Part shown: positions 11,521 to 24,667 of the stretch, piece after piece
How positions within the stretch are numbered: position 1 is the stretch's first letter
Layout: every line of letters begins with the position of its first letter
Assembly: GCA_025331565.1 (NCBI GenBank)
Contig: JAFREQ010000049.1
Span: 3,320,501-3,384,500, forward strand
Direction: 5' to 3'
DNA from: Holacanthus passer
Lineage: Eukaryota; Chordata; Actinopteri; Pomacanthidae
DNA length: 64,000 nt
Program-made: the position numbers and the translations under genes
Notes under the pieces: generated by a model
What the model was told of the DNA's origin: nothing
What the model saw: only the letters and a program-made list of their open reading frames with translations
The model's database searches: none

Positions 11521-14500
11521 TGCTGCTTGGTTGATTAGATAAAAGGGAAGCTCTCCCTGATGGTGTAGAGTAAATGGTTTAAATGGCATCAATTTTATAT
11601 TAAAAAGTAGAATTTAACTTGCATTCAATTCACCTTGGGGCACCACTTTTCAAAAAGTGAAAAATGATGCCATTTATAGTCATCAAATTTAAGTAATTAA
11701 TTTATTTATGAATAATTAAATCAATAACTACAACCAAAGTTCTACCAACAGATAGTAAAGGTTGAAGGACTTCAGAGTTCTGAATTGTAGAGCAATATAA
11801 ACTGGCATGTATATCCAAAGGCATTTATTTAAGAGATGAACAGGCTGAAACAAATCTACTTAAATGTAAATAGCAGAACAAAAGTGTGTGTGTGCGTATG
11901 TAAGAGAGAGAGAGTGTTTCTGCGTGTGTGAGTGTGTGCACAAGAATGTGGTTAAGTTTATTTCTTTTGCGTACACAGGAATGGATGCACATGTTATCAG
12001 AAATAAATGTGTTTGTCATTAGGTTTAAGACCATCTGTCTAGAATCACGGTACCAGGTCAACATCAATGGTGTGGTAAAGCCAACCCAATAACCTGACTA
12101 ATGTTGAAAAGAGATCACAACAATAAAGATCAGACAGTAAAAAAACATGTACATGTACATTATATTGATTAAGGTTAAGCAGGTCTGTGCTGTGCCCAGT
12201 TATGTTAGCAGTCCATGGAGAGTGTTGTTTTGGTGTGCTGATGAGCCAGGCTGAGAAGAGTTGTGCATCGGATTTTAAATACAATCTTTACTGTGCTGTG
12301 TCTGGGCAGTGCAGGTCAGAGGAACCCAGTCACTCCTTGCTCTCTCCTTGTTCTCCTTGCAGAGTCAGTACTAACTCTAATTCAGTATTTATATAATATT
12401 TATCTATTTCTTCCTTTACAAACTGAACTACACTCAACACACACTACACCCTTGGCACATCCTCTTTCTCTCTTCCTCCTAACTGGTGCTGGCCTCTTCC
12501 TCCAGGTCATCCACTGCTGTACTTGGCCCTGTTGTGTCCTCAGGGATGGAGGCAATTAGGACGGGGGTGTGGTGGAATGCCTCTGTCTCAACACCTCATC
12601 CATGAGGACAAACCATGGCCAAGTTGCAGCAGTGGGTTTCCCACTCACTCCCTCTCCTGACCCTGGACACTTGCAGTCCTAAGGCAGAGGAAATTAATCA
12701 TGACAGTTAACAGCAGCAAAACAAATTTCAGAGAGAAAACAAGAGAAAAGAGAAAACACTTACCAACAATGTCAAGACAGGGAGGCAAACTTGGAAAAGG
12801 TGACACAGCAGGACACAAAATCCCACAGAAGTCATTTACTTGGATGCCCTTTTTTGGTTTAAAAGAAAATGAAAAAAAGGGACAGCTTTCATCCCTGTAA
12901 CAAAAAAAGGGTGTTCCCATCTACTCCACTGGTTCTGATTTTTATGGGCTTTGCATAGGATGAGACTGTAATATTTACAAGATGCTCAAACAGAGATATT
13001 ATAAATGGGCTATTGCAGCCTTACCTCTAAACTACGCTGGCTGAATTTTTGACCCCAGTGAAGAGGTGATCCTTTTCTTTCTTCAGAAACAAAACAAAAT
13101 GTTAGAGTACATTTTGCTTCACATGACCAAACAAAAGTAGCTTCAGCAGCAAAATAAGCTCAGATTAGCTGTGTAATCAATCCCAACATTTATATTAATT
13201 TATGTTACTTATTCAAGTGTCTGAAAACCAAGCAAGGTGCACAACCTTCTGAATGTGTCCACCTTAGTCCATTTATGTATGTTAATTATAAATTATCATT
13301 AAAATCGTCACAATCTCAGTAAGATATAAGTCAACCTTTGAATGTCTAAGTTTGAACGTTTTCAAAGACAATAACTTGTAAAATGTGGACAGCCAAGTTA
13401 CAGTTACGTTAGCTATTCGAGTGAGTTGAAACCCAACATTTACATTTAAAAGTGTAATCCCTGGCTGCTGCGGTTGCTACATTTAACCATGATCTTTTCC
13501 TAACCTTCAAAAATGTTAATGATGTCTTAGTTGCCTGGATATTGTACAAAAACAAAATAAGCAGACTTTAGTGAACATTTTTCAGATATGTTTCAGTCTG
13601 AACAATTTGAGACTTTGCAGCAAAAGGTCAAAATTATAAAAGCAGATAAATACTTGAATCGCTGTTCCCACATTTCCTGGAAACGTTCAGGAACATTTTC
13701 AACATTGTACATCTCTGGTAGGGAACAGCCAGCCACCAGTGTCAGTTGTTTACTAGAAAGAGGTTCAATGTCCTGCATGTTATCAGTGCATACCAGCAAC
13801 AACTAATTAAGTCAGTTAGGCCTGTTGCTTGACTTTAAACCGAGGCAGGATAGGGCCTGAGCTTCTCCATCTGCTTCATTAGAGCAGAGAAGCAGGGGCT
13901 TGTTCCCATAAATGCTGCTAATCTGAACCCTCTTCTTGCCCTTTGTCATATCACTACATTGATAAAAGACTGTGAGAAAGTCCGAGTGACAGTTGGGAGG
14001 CACAGGATGCCTGGCTGAATCTGGGGGAAGACACACGACAACACAAAGTAGAAAATTACACACATTCATAATGCATTTATAGCACAACATGATTAGTTAT
14101 CTGCTCTGTTGGTGAGACGGCCCTTGATTTTGTTTGATGATAATTGAAAAGCCTAATAATATCTGGCTCAGAGCCAGTTTGTAGTCGGTTACCTCCCCCT
14201 GCTTGAAGCCATGCAGATGCTGCCAACTCCCAGCTCTGGATTGTGAACGGGTCTCTGCTGGCTCTGCAATACTGAGCCTGCCTTTAAGACAATGATGCCA
14301 CAAACGGACGCCGACCATTTTGCAACTTCCACCTCCAAACTAACCTCAACCAACTAACCTTAATGCTGAGCTTGACAAGTGATGACACACAGAAATGTCA
14401 GGGGTCATCCTGGTGGGCTAGGGGTTAGGGTGCTAACCATTAGCCGTAGCATTCACATCTGGCTGGGGACCATTGTTTGATTCATAAATAAATGTGATAA

Positions 14501-16923
14501 GCTTCAATAAATAAGCACACATATTAAACTCTTGGACCTCAGACAGGTTGAAAGAGATTTTGAAATTGTCATGACAGGGTTAACACCTCTAAAGTAGATG
14601 CACTCTGTGATGTCAGTTTGGTAGGAATGAGGTGACTGTCTGACAGTGGCAATCATTGTCTGTTTATTTTGACATAAATCAGGAACAATGCTCATGTCAC
14701 TGTCTGCTGATGGGGTTATGTGAACATCATGGTGTTTTTACTAACTGTGATGAAGAGTGCAATTATGTTTTCATATAAACTTCATGACAAACTACATGTG
14801 TTTGCCAACATATTCTCACTCCCAGCTCCTCAAATAGGGCAGCTTGGTCAGTGGTCCTACGTATCAAACTATAATCAATAAGCAACAATAAAAATGCAAC
14901 ATCCGGTTACACTTTAAAAGCTTGCTGGGAAAAATAACACAGGGTTAAAGCTGTAACTTCAGTTGCATACTGCATGTTACGTAACTTATGTTAAGTAAGA
15001 AGTCATCTTTCACTTTTGGTTTCACACAGGACAGGAACTTTAGTCTCCAGCATGAAAGTCCTATGTTTGACCCATCTAACCACCCCAACATCCTCCATAT
15101 GCAGACTTTTCTCACTCTTTATACTACGTCGCCTGACATCGACGGCACATCCAAACATTACAATAGAGGGGCAGCTCCAAATGACACTAGATGGTACCTA
15201 CAGTTATAGTTTGAAGTGTAGGGCCACTGACCAAACTGCTTTGAAAGTAAAGTAAAAAGTAAACATTTCAGTTGTAATGACAAATCAAGCCAATCGCTTG
15301 CCTTTATTAAAGTAAGCAAGTCCTAATTACTGTGAATCTTTGGCTGTGATATATTGTAAACTGAGAGACTTCTGTTTGCTTGTGTTTGTAGCTTTGGACT
15401 AATGTCAGAACTTTTGCATTTCATATGTTGACTGAATGCACAGCTGATCGTTCGCCTACCTCTTGAAATCAAGTTGTTCTGAAGCACTGTTAGCTTGTTG
15501 GGAGGGTTAGTTGTACTGTGAGGGCTGGCACAGTGCAGGCGACAGTAAGGTAGAGTTGTTTACCTTCATATGACAAGATGGTTGAACAACTGAAAGAAGG
15601 AGACGAGGGTACAAGACAGGACAAAACACATTTCTACTAGCTATTAAGTTAATATGCAAAATAGATTTTTATATATCATCTCTTAATAAAGAGCCACATA
15701 TTTCAAAAACAAAACAGAATCACAGTCATTTTGCTTCCAGGCTAGTGCACAAATTCAATATTCATTCAGTAAAGAGGCCCTTGATAGTTCAACTGGTAAA
15801 CAGACACAATCAATGTGGGCAAATTGTATGTTCTGTTTTCCCAACATACCCAAACAGTCCACATAGGCATTTAATCATGTAAACTGAACTTGTAAGCAGA
15901 TGGAGTTTGCTTAGCTTCATTGAGATGGCTCAGTTGTCATCACATGACCTAAATATGGAACTTCAGTCACATAATAACAGGTTGTATGTTTACAACAACT
16001 GTTTCCAAGGTCAAGGTTTCTGCTGAATACTTTCCACAAATGTATTGGTATCATTCAGTATTTACCAGCAACCTCCCCGACTCTTTGCTGTCTTTTTCTC
16101 TCCCATTTTCCCATCTTCCTCATTCATCTTCATTTTAAATGAAAAGCCAAAATATATTGGCTGTCCCTGCCTTCCAAAATAGTTGAAATAAAATCAAATG
16201 CAGAAAAATTACTGATCTGAATGTTTTCTGATTTGCCATATCAATGATTAAAGTTTAACTTAATGGTAGGGAGAGCTCTTGGATAAGGTTAGAGAAAGGC
16301 CGATTTGATTTCCATGATAAAGCAAAAAAGAAATGGTGCAACTGCATCGTCCCACCCAGCCCTCAACTCTACGGCTCCAGCTGATCAGGCATTCACTTCT
16401 GGCCAAGGACTAGATGTTTGTCCCTGTGGAGATACACATGCATACATACAGAGGGAAAAAGGCAGTCATTCTGAGTACTGACATGAGCTGAGACCACATG
16501 GGCTTTTTGTTTGTGCTGTTCTTTCTGAGAAACCCAAGAGAAGAATGAGCAATATTGATACACTGACAATGAAAGAGAGAGAGAGACAGCAAATGAGATA
16601 AAGATAGAAAGTGGGTGATATGGACTGTTTATCAACCAGACTGAGGGGACTGAATAAGCTGAGTGTTGCAATTCTCAGCCAGAAGGCAGCCATTGTGGGG
16701 GGGTGGAGGGGTAAAAAGAGAGAGAGAGAGAGGAGAGGGAGGGTGAGACAGGTGGGGGAAACAAGCAGAGAGAGGCATGCAGTCTGAAGGAGAGAGAAGA
16801 GGACAGCGGTGTGCATCTCCCTCCTCTCATCCATCTGTCCAGCTGCTCTCCACTTCTCTGTTCACCTCTCCATCTCTCCTCCATCTGTCCGTCTGTCTGT
16901 CCGCTGTCCTGCGCTGTTGGTAC

Positions 16924-16974
16924 ATGACTGATCCAGGGGAGGATGTTGAAGTTCCGTGTGGACAGGAGAGTCAG
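16924..16974 (+). other. candidate alternative first coding exon of plekha6
   Basis: An ATG at 16924 opens MTDPGEDVEVPCGQESQ, ending exactly in phase 0 at a consensus donor (CAG|GTAGGT at 16975). Phase 0 fits exon 2 at 29968 but would hit an early stop if joined to 29269 or 23630. Upstream lies a long CT-rich tract (about 16805-16910), typical of a 5' leader. The ATG context is weak (T at -3), and the frame stays open upstream to another ATG at 16777. The match rests on splice logic only; no homologue is recognised. Confidence 0.35.
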
Positions 16975-17228
16975 GTAGGTGGAGGGAAAAAGGAGGAAGT
17001 GACATGCGGGGCTGGAGTTAGGGCAAGACGAGGAAGGAGAGGAGAGGAGAGGAAAGGAAAGGAGAGGACGGGGGGTTGGTGGAGGAATGGACGGCCAGGA
17101 GCTTGGAGGTCAGAGATGACTGCAATGCAGTGCCAGCAGGAAACACTGGGAGACCATAAGCCCTGCTGTGTATGCATGGCTGACGTGTGTGCATCGTGTA
17201 CAGTGATGTATAGAGCACAGTGCGTTGG

Positions 17229-17230
<2 letters not shown>

Positions 17231-17269
<39 letters not shown>

Positions 17270-17282
17270 GTGTATGTGTATG
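17231..17282. repeat. (GT)n microsatellite
   Basis: Alternating GT run with a few interruptions (GC, TATGTG) at its right end. Confidence 0.95.
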
Positions 17283-17420
17283 TGTCTGACATGTGACACA
17301 GTGTGTGTGTTCTACAGTGGTGCAGTGTTAAATCAGGAGTTTAAAGATGTTGGTTGGATTTTGTTTGTATGTTGTGGTTGATAAATGTTCCTCGCTGTGA
17401 CCCTATTGTAATGCAAGGAA

Positions 17421-17456
17421 TTATTATTATTATTATTATTGTTGTTGTTGTTGTTA
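17421..17456. repeat. (TTA)n-(TTG)n compound microsatellite
   Basis: Eight TTA-type units switch abruptly to five TTG-type units. Confidence 0.95.
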
Positions 17457-17732
17457 TTTCACAAAAAGAATCACATTTTTGAACGGTTAAAGGTTCTTGA
17501 AATTTCTCACGCCGTCAAAAGTCGGGTCCAGATCGGGTCCCGTTCTATTACTGCGCATCCGCAAGTTATTGCATGGATCCAAGAAGACCCGCTCATGATC
17601 AGACAGTGCTGATGATGATGGAAGTGCTGTGTGTGTTTAGGGTCAGAGACCAGAGCTCAGACTCGTCTTCTCAGGAAGCACAGATGAAAGAAATTAGCAA
17701 TGCTAACATTAGCAGGGGCGGCTGTAGCTGTT

Positions 17733-17925
17733 GGGGCTTCTGTAGCTCAGGAGGTAGAGCGGTTCGTCGGAAAGTTGGTGGTTCAGTCCCTGGCCCCTGC
17801 AGTCTATGTGTCGAAGCATCCCAAGATACTGAACCCCAAATTGCCCCCGATGGCTGTTCAATTGACATGTTGCGTTGCATGTACGTTGCTTTGGATAAAA
17901 GTGTCTGCTAAATGAAATTGTAGAA
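17733..17925 (+). mobile_element. tRNA-derived SINE
   Basis: The head has an A box (TGTAGCTCAGGAGGTAGAGC) and a B box (GGTGGTTCAGTCCCTGG). The body is AAGATACTGAACCCCAAATT, and the end is GCTTTGGATAAAAGTGTCTG then CTAAATG, the well-known 3' tail of fish SINEs mobilised by L2/RSg-type LINEs. The head and tail are close together, so the copy is nearly complete. A minus-strand scrap of the same body lies at 41672-41730. Confidence 0.8.
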
Positions 17926-18308
17926 TTGTAGCAGCTGTGGCAGCCGGCATGCAATCGTTATTTGAGTTTTCCTTATTGTGCTTCATGCAACAAAACTGCA
18001 AAGTTGATTAGAAATGATTTACGTTTGTCATACATCAGTGTGACAGCAAGTTTCAATATAAATACCAAGGCGATGCTGTCAGCAAGAGTGGAATGACAGA
18101 CAGCCTGCATGCATTTTACCAACTTTCTTGGCAAGATGGAATCACAGCCAGGTACAGGGGAGAAGGTACTGACATACTTACATTAGGTAGGACAGAAAGT
18201 TTTGTTTTTACAACTTTTACAACAAGAGCTGTGTCTCCCAGCCAGGTTCGGGTCTGACATTTCTTAGTGCTGCATGGGTCCCAGCTTTCAAGTAACAAAT
18301 AGAGGTCT

Positions 18309-18410
18309 TTTTGTGTTTGAGCACAAATGTTTGGATCCATGAAATGATCTTGTTTTTTTGTTTTTGTTTGAGCACAAATGTTTGGATCCATGAAGTGATC
18401 TTGTTTTGCT
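18309..18410. repeat. 51-bp tandem duplication
   Basis: Two copies of a unit containing GAGCACAAATGTTTGGATCC and ATGAARTGATCTTGTTTT, spaced 51 bp apart with very few differences, indicate a recent local duplication. Confidence 0.85.
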
Positions 18411-18529
18411 GCTTGGACACTCTGGACACTGGTTTTTGACGGAGATGGAAAAAATGACGTACATGATCAAATTTGGCAGAAACTGTAATACATGATAATA
18501 CAAATACAAGAATATAAACATGATAAGGG

Positions 18530-18660
18530 TCACAGGGTGGGGTGTGGCAAAATGGCTCGATAGCGCCCCCAAACAAGTTTTCACCAAAGCAGCCCTGGCA
18601 GTGCATTCCACCCAGATGTATGAAATTTGGAAGGCAAATGTAACATCCCAAGGCGTATAC
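18530..18660 (+). repeat. dispersed teleost repeat fragment
   Basis: The phrase AAATGGCTCGATAGCGCCCC, followed by CAAAGCAGCCCTGG and CACCCAGATGTATGAAATTT, is one I recognise as high-copy in fish. The class is unknown. Confidence 0.5.
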
Positions 18661-21600
18661 ACACTACTTCAGGAAACCCAGCAAATTCAAGGGGAGAATG
18701 TAACATTGATAGATATTATGACTTGTACTCTAATTACATATGAAGTAAAATTATGTATTACATACATTCTTTTCATTTCCAAATGTGCTTTTTAAATTAT
18801 ATTAGTTTTTTGTTAAAGCTCAGGACAATTTAGCCAGTATTCAAAATGAGAAATCAGAGGACACTGTTAAATTCCTAATGGTAAACCTACATGAATCTGG
18901 GCACTGTTCTGGTGTCAATATACACAACCACTGAAAACTTTAGAATTGCCTACCACAAAAGCTTGGATCGGTGCAGTCAGAGGACTACTGTATACTGTTG
19001 AATGGTACATGGAGAACAAAACACTGTACAATGGTTGAACCAGACTGACAATAGAAAGGTCAGAAAAAGACAAAGATACCTCTGAGCAAGAGGAAAATAA
19101 GAATATGAGAAGTCACCAGTCATTGGTAGACTGCAGAGGGCAGAGATATTAACCTTTCCTATCCTACCACCACTGTTGACAGATGGCCTGTAGCCTGCAT
19201 GATGGCATTATTAAACTAGAAATATCCTGAGGTAAAGGCTACAGAAGGCCAAGCAATGCAGTGATAAAGAGATGAAGAGCCTCTGTTCCAATGTTTAAAA
19301 AGTACACAGTACACAGTATCACATTTTTTTTAAGAGGGAAGAAATTTTTCACTTGTAAGTTCCCGGTCCCCACCCACCACAACTACCACTGATGAAGGTG
19401 AGGATGAGCAGTATTGGGGTTTTGGTGGCGACAAGGGACTGTAGGTGTCACAAACAGAACTGATTCACCAAAAGTTGACAGGCTACATTTTGGAATGACA
19501 TCCCGGGTTGTTCACGATACTCTCTCACCTAGTCATGCAGTAGTTATCTTACAGGTATGAGATTAGTAATGAAGCTGCTTTGACGGTTGTGGCCACAAGA
19601 TGCTGCTGCACGACCTGAGCATGACAAATTAAAGTGCTTTATCGTCTCCTCTTATACTATTTATAATGCATCACAGGATAACTGTCTAAATTAGCATGCT
19701 TACAGGCATATCAGTGAGGCCAAATCATTTCTCTGGTGGGTTAAATGCAGAAAATGTAAGTGCACTTGATCACTTCTATGTCCATACCAGGCTACAGTCC
19801 ATACGTCATCACTGACGAACCTGGTTACTATTATATATTTTCTTTGAATCTGTGTGCTCCCACAAGGTAAGTGCATGCTGCAAGTCAGAGTGCACATGTG
19901 CACAGCAGAGAAACACCACAAAACAAAATAACAGGAAAAACAATGAATGGATGGGGGAGACTGAGGGAAGATAGAGGTAGAAAAGAAAGCTGAAAGCAAA
20001 GCTGACAAAGAAACAACAGTGAAAATAGAAGAGAAATCCACTTGGCTGCAATAAAATTGACTGGGAGCAAGGACAGATTTGGACGTCTGTCAGACAAACA
20101 TGAAGCCGGGTTAAGGACAAACCTGGTGATGTCAGTTTAGTTGATGTTAACAGAAGTGCATTAATCATTGTTGGATGTGTGTCGCAGACTCACCTGAAGA
20201 AGGCTTTGGAAATAAATGAGTTGAGATGGCAACTAAATGTCATGTTTCCCACTGAACAGGAAAGTCCCAGTAAAGGGCACTGCTGATGGAGTATTGAATA
20301 CGGTTCACACAAGTAGGTATGCAACAAGATCTGTTATGATGCAATTTTTGTGTAAGGCCACACACAACTGCAATTTCAATTTAACTACTCTCAAGCCATA
20401 TGTACATTAAAGGACTAATGGTCTCTGTTATTGTGACACTTCCCATGTATAACAATTTGATTTCTGTCTCATTCCTCTTTGTGATATATCACGAAACTGA
20501 CTTTTTAACATTGGCATTGGCTGCTCAAAATCATTCTCCATGTACTCCAAAGCTTTTCCACATTAGCATGTAGGGCTCTACAATATTAACGGCACTTTAT
20601 ATGAAAATGAATTATTTTATCCTTACATATTTGTTACCACTTGTTCTGTAATGTGCTGTGTATAGCACGGCCTAAAAGCTAACGCTGATATTTCATCAGT
20701 CCCAGCAGGGAAATAACTAGAACTGCCTTCTCTAACATCTGGCAGCCTTGTGGTTAGCACCGTATGCTGATTGAGAGGTGGAAGACTCATGTATTCCTGA
20801 CAGTGTAGAGCCGTGCAGCTGTCCTGTTTGTCCTCCAGCAGATACAGTATGTGGATCACGCTGCCAGATTTAACTGTTTATTGCTTCTATGTGGGTTTGT
20901 AGGTTATCACTGAGCCGACAGGCACCACGCAGCCAGACTGTGTCAGTCACACACACATATGGTGCATACCACAACATACACATCATAAGTCAGTTATTTG
21001 CAGGTTCATCAGACAATACTAGTAACCAATCCAGTCTCAGACAAAATGTTTTTGTTTACAGAAATGTTTCTTCATTATGTTGACACACGCAAATGTATCA
21101 CACACACACACAACTACTGTTAGGCATTTGTATGTGCGTGTGTGTGAGAGAAAGAAACAGAGGTTAAGGCTGTACAGTATGTCTCTGAGGAGGCCACACA
21201 TTTATCTCATGCAGAACTCTTATTCAAATCCACATTCAAAGAGCTCTGGGATCTAGAGCAGCAGCATGTGAGTCTGAAGCCCTGAAGGAGCTGAGGATTG
21301 TGAACACTGTAAAGTAAATGAAGTGAGGACTGTGAGCTGATGCAGGCAGACAGCTGCAGTGCTGCTGTCTTCTAATCAGCTGACGCATCAGCTGAGTGTG
21401 TGATGCCATCAGTGATTGGGCAGTATAGTCAGTTTTCAGTCAGTTGTTTCTGCTACTGCTTCCTGAGAATACTATGTTTTTCATATCACAATCATGTCAA
21501 CAACAGGAGAAGAACAAGCTCTGCAAGACAACTCTGTAATACATTGTTTTGAGTCTCATCTTTTGACGATGACTGTGTGGACTTTTTAGATGATAATGTT

Positions 21601-23313
21601 TTGATTTTGATTTGATTTGACATTATAAAGTTAGTCTTGTATCCCAAGATGTACACATCATAAAAACAACAAAACAAACATCACAAAGATTGTGTTGTAT
21701 GTTACATCAGACATTACAAATAAGTAGCTGCAGTGCAATCGATTTAATTGCTCCCTTTTATATTCAGTGCTTTGTCTACACAGGAACACTGAGGCCTACT
21801 GAGAACCCAAACTGTGATTTAATAGTTTTACAGACTGAGGGAATGAAATAGTTCCGCAGTCTGTTCACTATTCATTCCTTCAGTAGATACAATTTGAAAA
21901 TTTAACTCAAACATTTGACCCACAATACTTGAGCAGATAACTAGTCAAGCCAGTCGAGCTTTAAGCTGAACAGAGAGATAACTGTAGCATGCACTAATTT
22001 CATACTACATAACACACTATAGATTGGAAAATCAACAATATGATCTGTTTGCTTGCTCCAAATGAACTTCGTCCCTAAGAAAGCAAATGCTTTGTTGTAT
22101 CTTACAGCAGATTTAATTTATATGTGCATTCCAAGATAAAGCAGTGTCCACACTGAAGCTTATATATTGAAAGGAGAAAGCTTGCTCAATCTATGTGTTA
22201 TGGACAGTAATGGGTAGAGGATACCAGATCCTGGAAGACCAAAAATGATTTCTTGTGTCTTCTTTGGATTGATAAGTCACTTCTTTGCAGACCACTCCAC
22301 TAATCTATCCATACTATACTGATGTATACTGGGATAATCTTCAGTGCCTAACAAGGACAACAGTGTAGTATAATCTAAAAAAAAAATTTTTGAAAGTATT
22401 TGGAATTTTTACACTCATCTGTATGAAGTGTGAAGAGGTGAGCTAACACAACCCTGGGGTGCTCCTGAGTTGGTAACAAAAGAAGCTGAATATGTCTGAT
22501 CAACCATCTGTACTCAGTTTATAAGAAATGAACAGTACCAATGAATCTTCCTCTGATTTAAATGTTTAAAAGAGCTCCTCACTTGCTCAACAGAAACACA
22601 TCAGTTCTAACTGACTGCACAGGTACAACTGAATTACAAATATTAACAACATGATCTGCAAATTCTCCCTTTCTGCCACTGTCTGTCACATTTTTTGAGT
22701 GGTTGACAGTCCACTCATCCCCTTTATAGTGTTAGGTATTGTGACCTTTAAAAGCCTTTATTCTTGCTACCTTTATTTGTGCCCTCTTTGCCTCTCATAA
22801 TTTGCCTCCTACACCCTTTTCTACATACCTTGATTCTCTTGTGCCCCTGTTCTTGAAGGCAATCTTTTTCAAATTCATACTGTGCTTATCATAGTTATGT
22901 ACATCTTGTTCTTAGGATAGATTTGTATCTCATTGTTTGGTATCACAGACTGTGCAGAGAACTTGCAGTGAACTGTTATTACCGTTGACATTTCATCCAA
23001 GGAGCCATGATGAAAGCTCTCCCACACAGTACAATTAAAGCATGTTTTAAGGCTTTCTGTACTGTCACGTGACTGATCTCTGGTCACTTTTTCTCTGGTT
23101 TACTGCTTTTCAATTTAGATTTATAAGTTGGTACAAATTAATCATATTATGAAGCATATTTCCCCATGTTCACATAAAACAAAAACGTAAACACAACACG
23201 ATACATCAAAGGAAGAAAAAAGCAGAATGCATGGACATGGTTTGCAGCCATGCCACACGGCGAAAGTTGACTGTTAAACTGGTTTAACAGCTGTCAGAGT
23301 TCAGCATTGTATG

Positions 23314-23550
23314 AGGGTGGCACGGTGGCGCAGTGGTTAGCATTGTCACCTCACAGCAAGGTTCTGGGTTCAAACCCACTGGCACAGGCTGCATGTTCCT
23401 CCTGGGTTTCCTCAGGGTATTCTGGCTTCCAAAAATGTGCAAATTAGATCAATTGGCTACTCTAAAATTGTCCATGAGTGTGAACCTAGGTTTGAATCTC
23501 TGTCTCTGTGTGTCAGCCCTGTAATTGCAACCTGTCCAGGGTGTATCTTG
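23314..23550 (+). mobile_element. SINE-like dispersed repeat with tRNA-type head
   Basis: GGTGGCACGGTGGCGCAGTG then GTTAGCATTGTCACCTCACA and GGTTCTGGGTTCAAACCC form A-box-like and B-box-like elements. The body ends CCCTGTAATTGCAACCTGTC then CAGGGTGTAT. The terminal GGATGGATGGAT-type end is missing. An opposite-strand copy lies at 53127-53330. Confidence 0.7.
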
Positions 23551-23629
23551 ATGTCATCATTAACATCTTATTGATTTATCTTGTCCTGTCAATTTATGGC
23601 CTCATTGTCCTTCATCTGTTTGTTTCCAG

Positions 23630-23713
23630 TCAACATGACCCCAGTGGACCAGCTGGACAAGCAGTGAGCCAGATCCAGCTGGAAGAGCCTACACAAATAC
23701 ACTCCTATCTGCA
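23630..23713 (+). other. candidate upstream exon of plekha6
   Basis: An 84-nt segment lies between a good acceptor (TTTGTTTCCAG) and a consensus donor (GTAAGTA at 23714). One frame is open through it (QHDPSGPAGQAVSQIQLEEP and onward). Joined to the acceptor at 29269, that frame runs directly into the plekha6 exon 1 frame (last codon CA+G). It has no in-frame ATG; in another frame it carries a 10-codon ATG-TGA uORF at 23635. It could be a 5' UTR exon or an internal coding exon of a longer isoform. No homologue is recognised. Confidence 0.4.
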
Positions 23714-24636
23714 GTAAGTAAACTATGAACTGAACTTACCACATTAACATATATTCAATTACATTTATGTACACCTACATGCATACAGCAAACAAAATCT
23801 AAAAATCATATACCTATTTCAGAAGCAGGAAATAATCTAAAGACATTTGCCAGCATAAAAATCTGACCACGGCAAAACACTATCTGTTAGCACAAAAAAG
23901 AAGAAGTAAATAAAGTAGGCATTCACTAATGCTATCAAGTCTTCAACTATGAGCTGATAATCAGTAGGATAGGGTAGGCACTGTGCACAGGCCTGTTGGG
24001 AGCTGTTGATGATACTGCATGTATATCCATATCGTACTGCTTGTATTTGTTTTCAGCTTTGTCTTGCTCAGAGGGATTATTATCCCTCTCTATTCTGTTA
24101 TCATTAGTTACCAGGATTTAGAACTGGAATCCACTTCTGACACAACATTAATTATCCAATAAACCCAAGTCAAAAACATTTTGCCCACACCCTTTCTTTT
24201 CTTCTAAGCAACTTCCAACCTTACAGCCACACATAATATGCATTATTAAGCCTGTTTGCTTAAGGCTATATAGGTGAAAAGCAATTTGAATGAGTGGAGA
24301 GTGGCTGTGAAAAAGGAGAATGAATGTCCACTGGGGGATTCATTCCATGCAGTTCATGGATGCAGCGTGAAATGCAGCATGAACAGCAGCAGGCACTGGA
24401 CAGCTCATCAGCTGTAAAGGCTGCTCGTAAGCATTTCAGACACTACATTTCAGCAAGGAGAGCAAGGAAAGACTAGTCTCAGACATGTTTGGTGCAAGAA
24501 GAAAGAAATACTTTTACTGCGCATAGTTTGAAAGTTCAAAATTAAGTGCTCTTGGTAGATAATGTTCTAACTGTATTACCTTTTATAAAATCTATAAAGT
24601 GTACTTTCAAAGAATGATCACGCATCAGTGACATAA

Positions 24637-24642
<6 letters not shown>

Positions 24643-24667
<25 letters not shown>
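24643..24667. repeat. (GT)n microsatellite
   Basis: About twelve uninterrupted GT units. Confidence 0.95.

Larger units (their letters stand above)
9125..16923. other. non-coding stretch, no recognised gene
   Basis: It holds microsatellites (10853-10915, 10997-11050), a hAT-type end (10201) and one copy of a dispersed repeat (11343-11520). A tRNA-like sequence at about 14408-14485 may be a SINE scrap. Bases 16570-16780 are purine-rich GA repeats followed by a CT-rich strand-switch, as often seen near vertebrate promoters. No conserved protein is seen on either strand. Confidence 0.55.
16975..23629. other. non-coding stretch with SINEs and small duplications
   Basis: Apart from the repeats listed separately, no coding potential is recognised. 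Segments such as 18900-19700 and 21200-22900 look like ordinary AT-rich intronic or intergenic DNA. Confidence 0.55.

Noticed and set aside
14408..14485. tRNA-like head at GGGCTAGGGGTTAGG
   Set aside because: Only partial A-box and B-box resemblance, with no recognisable body or tail; too weak to list as a SINE.
16777..17232. Open frame of 151 codons through the GA/CT tract
   Set aside because: Most of it is low-complexity sequence. Only the small part from 16924 to the donor at 16974 is plausible, and it is listed separately.
17741..17800. Functional tRNA gene
   Set aside because: The tRNA-like part lacks a complete cloverleaf and is followed by a SINE body and tail, so it is a retroposon head.
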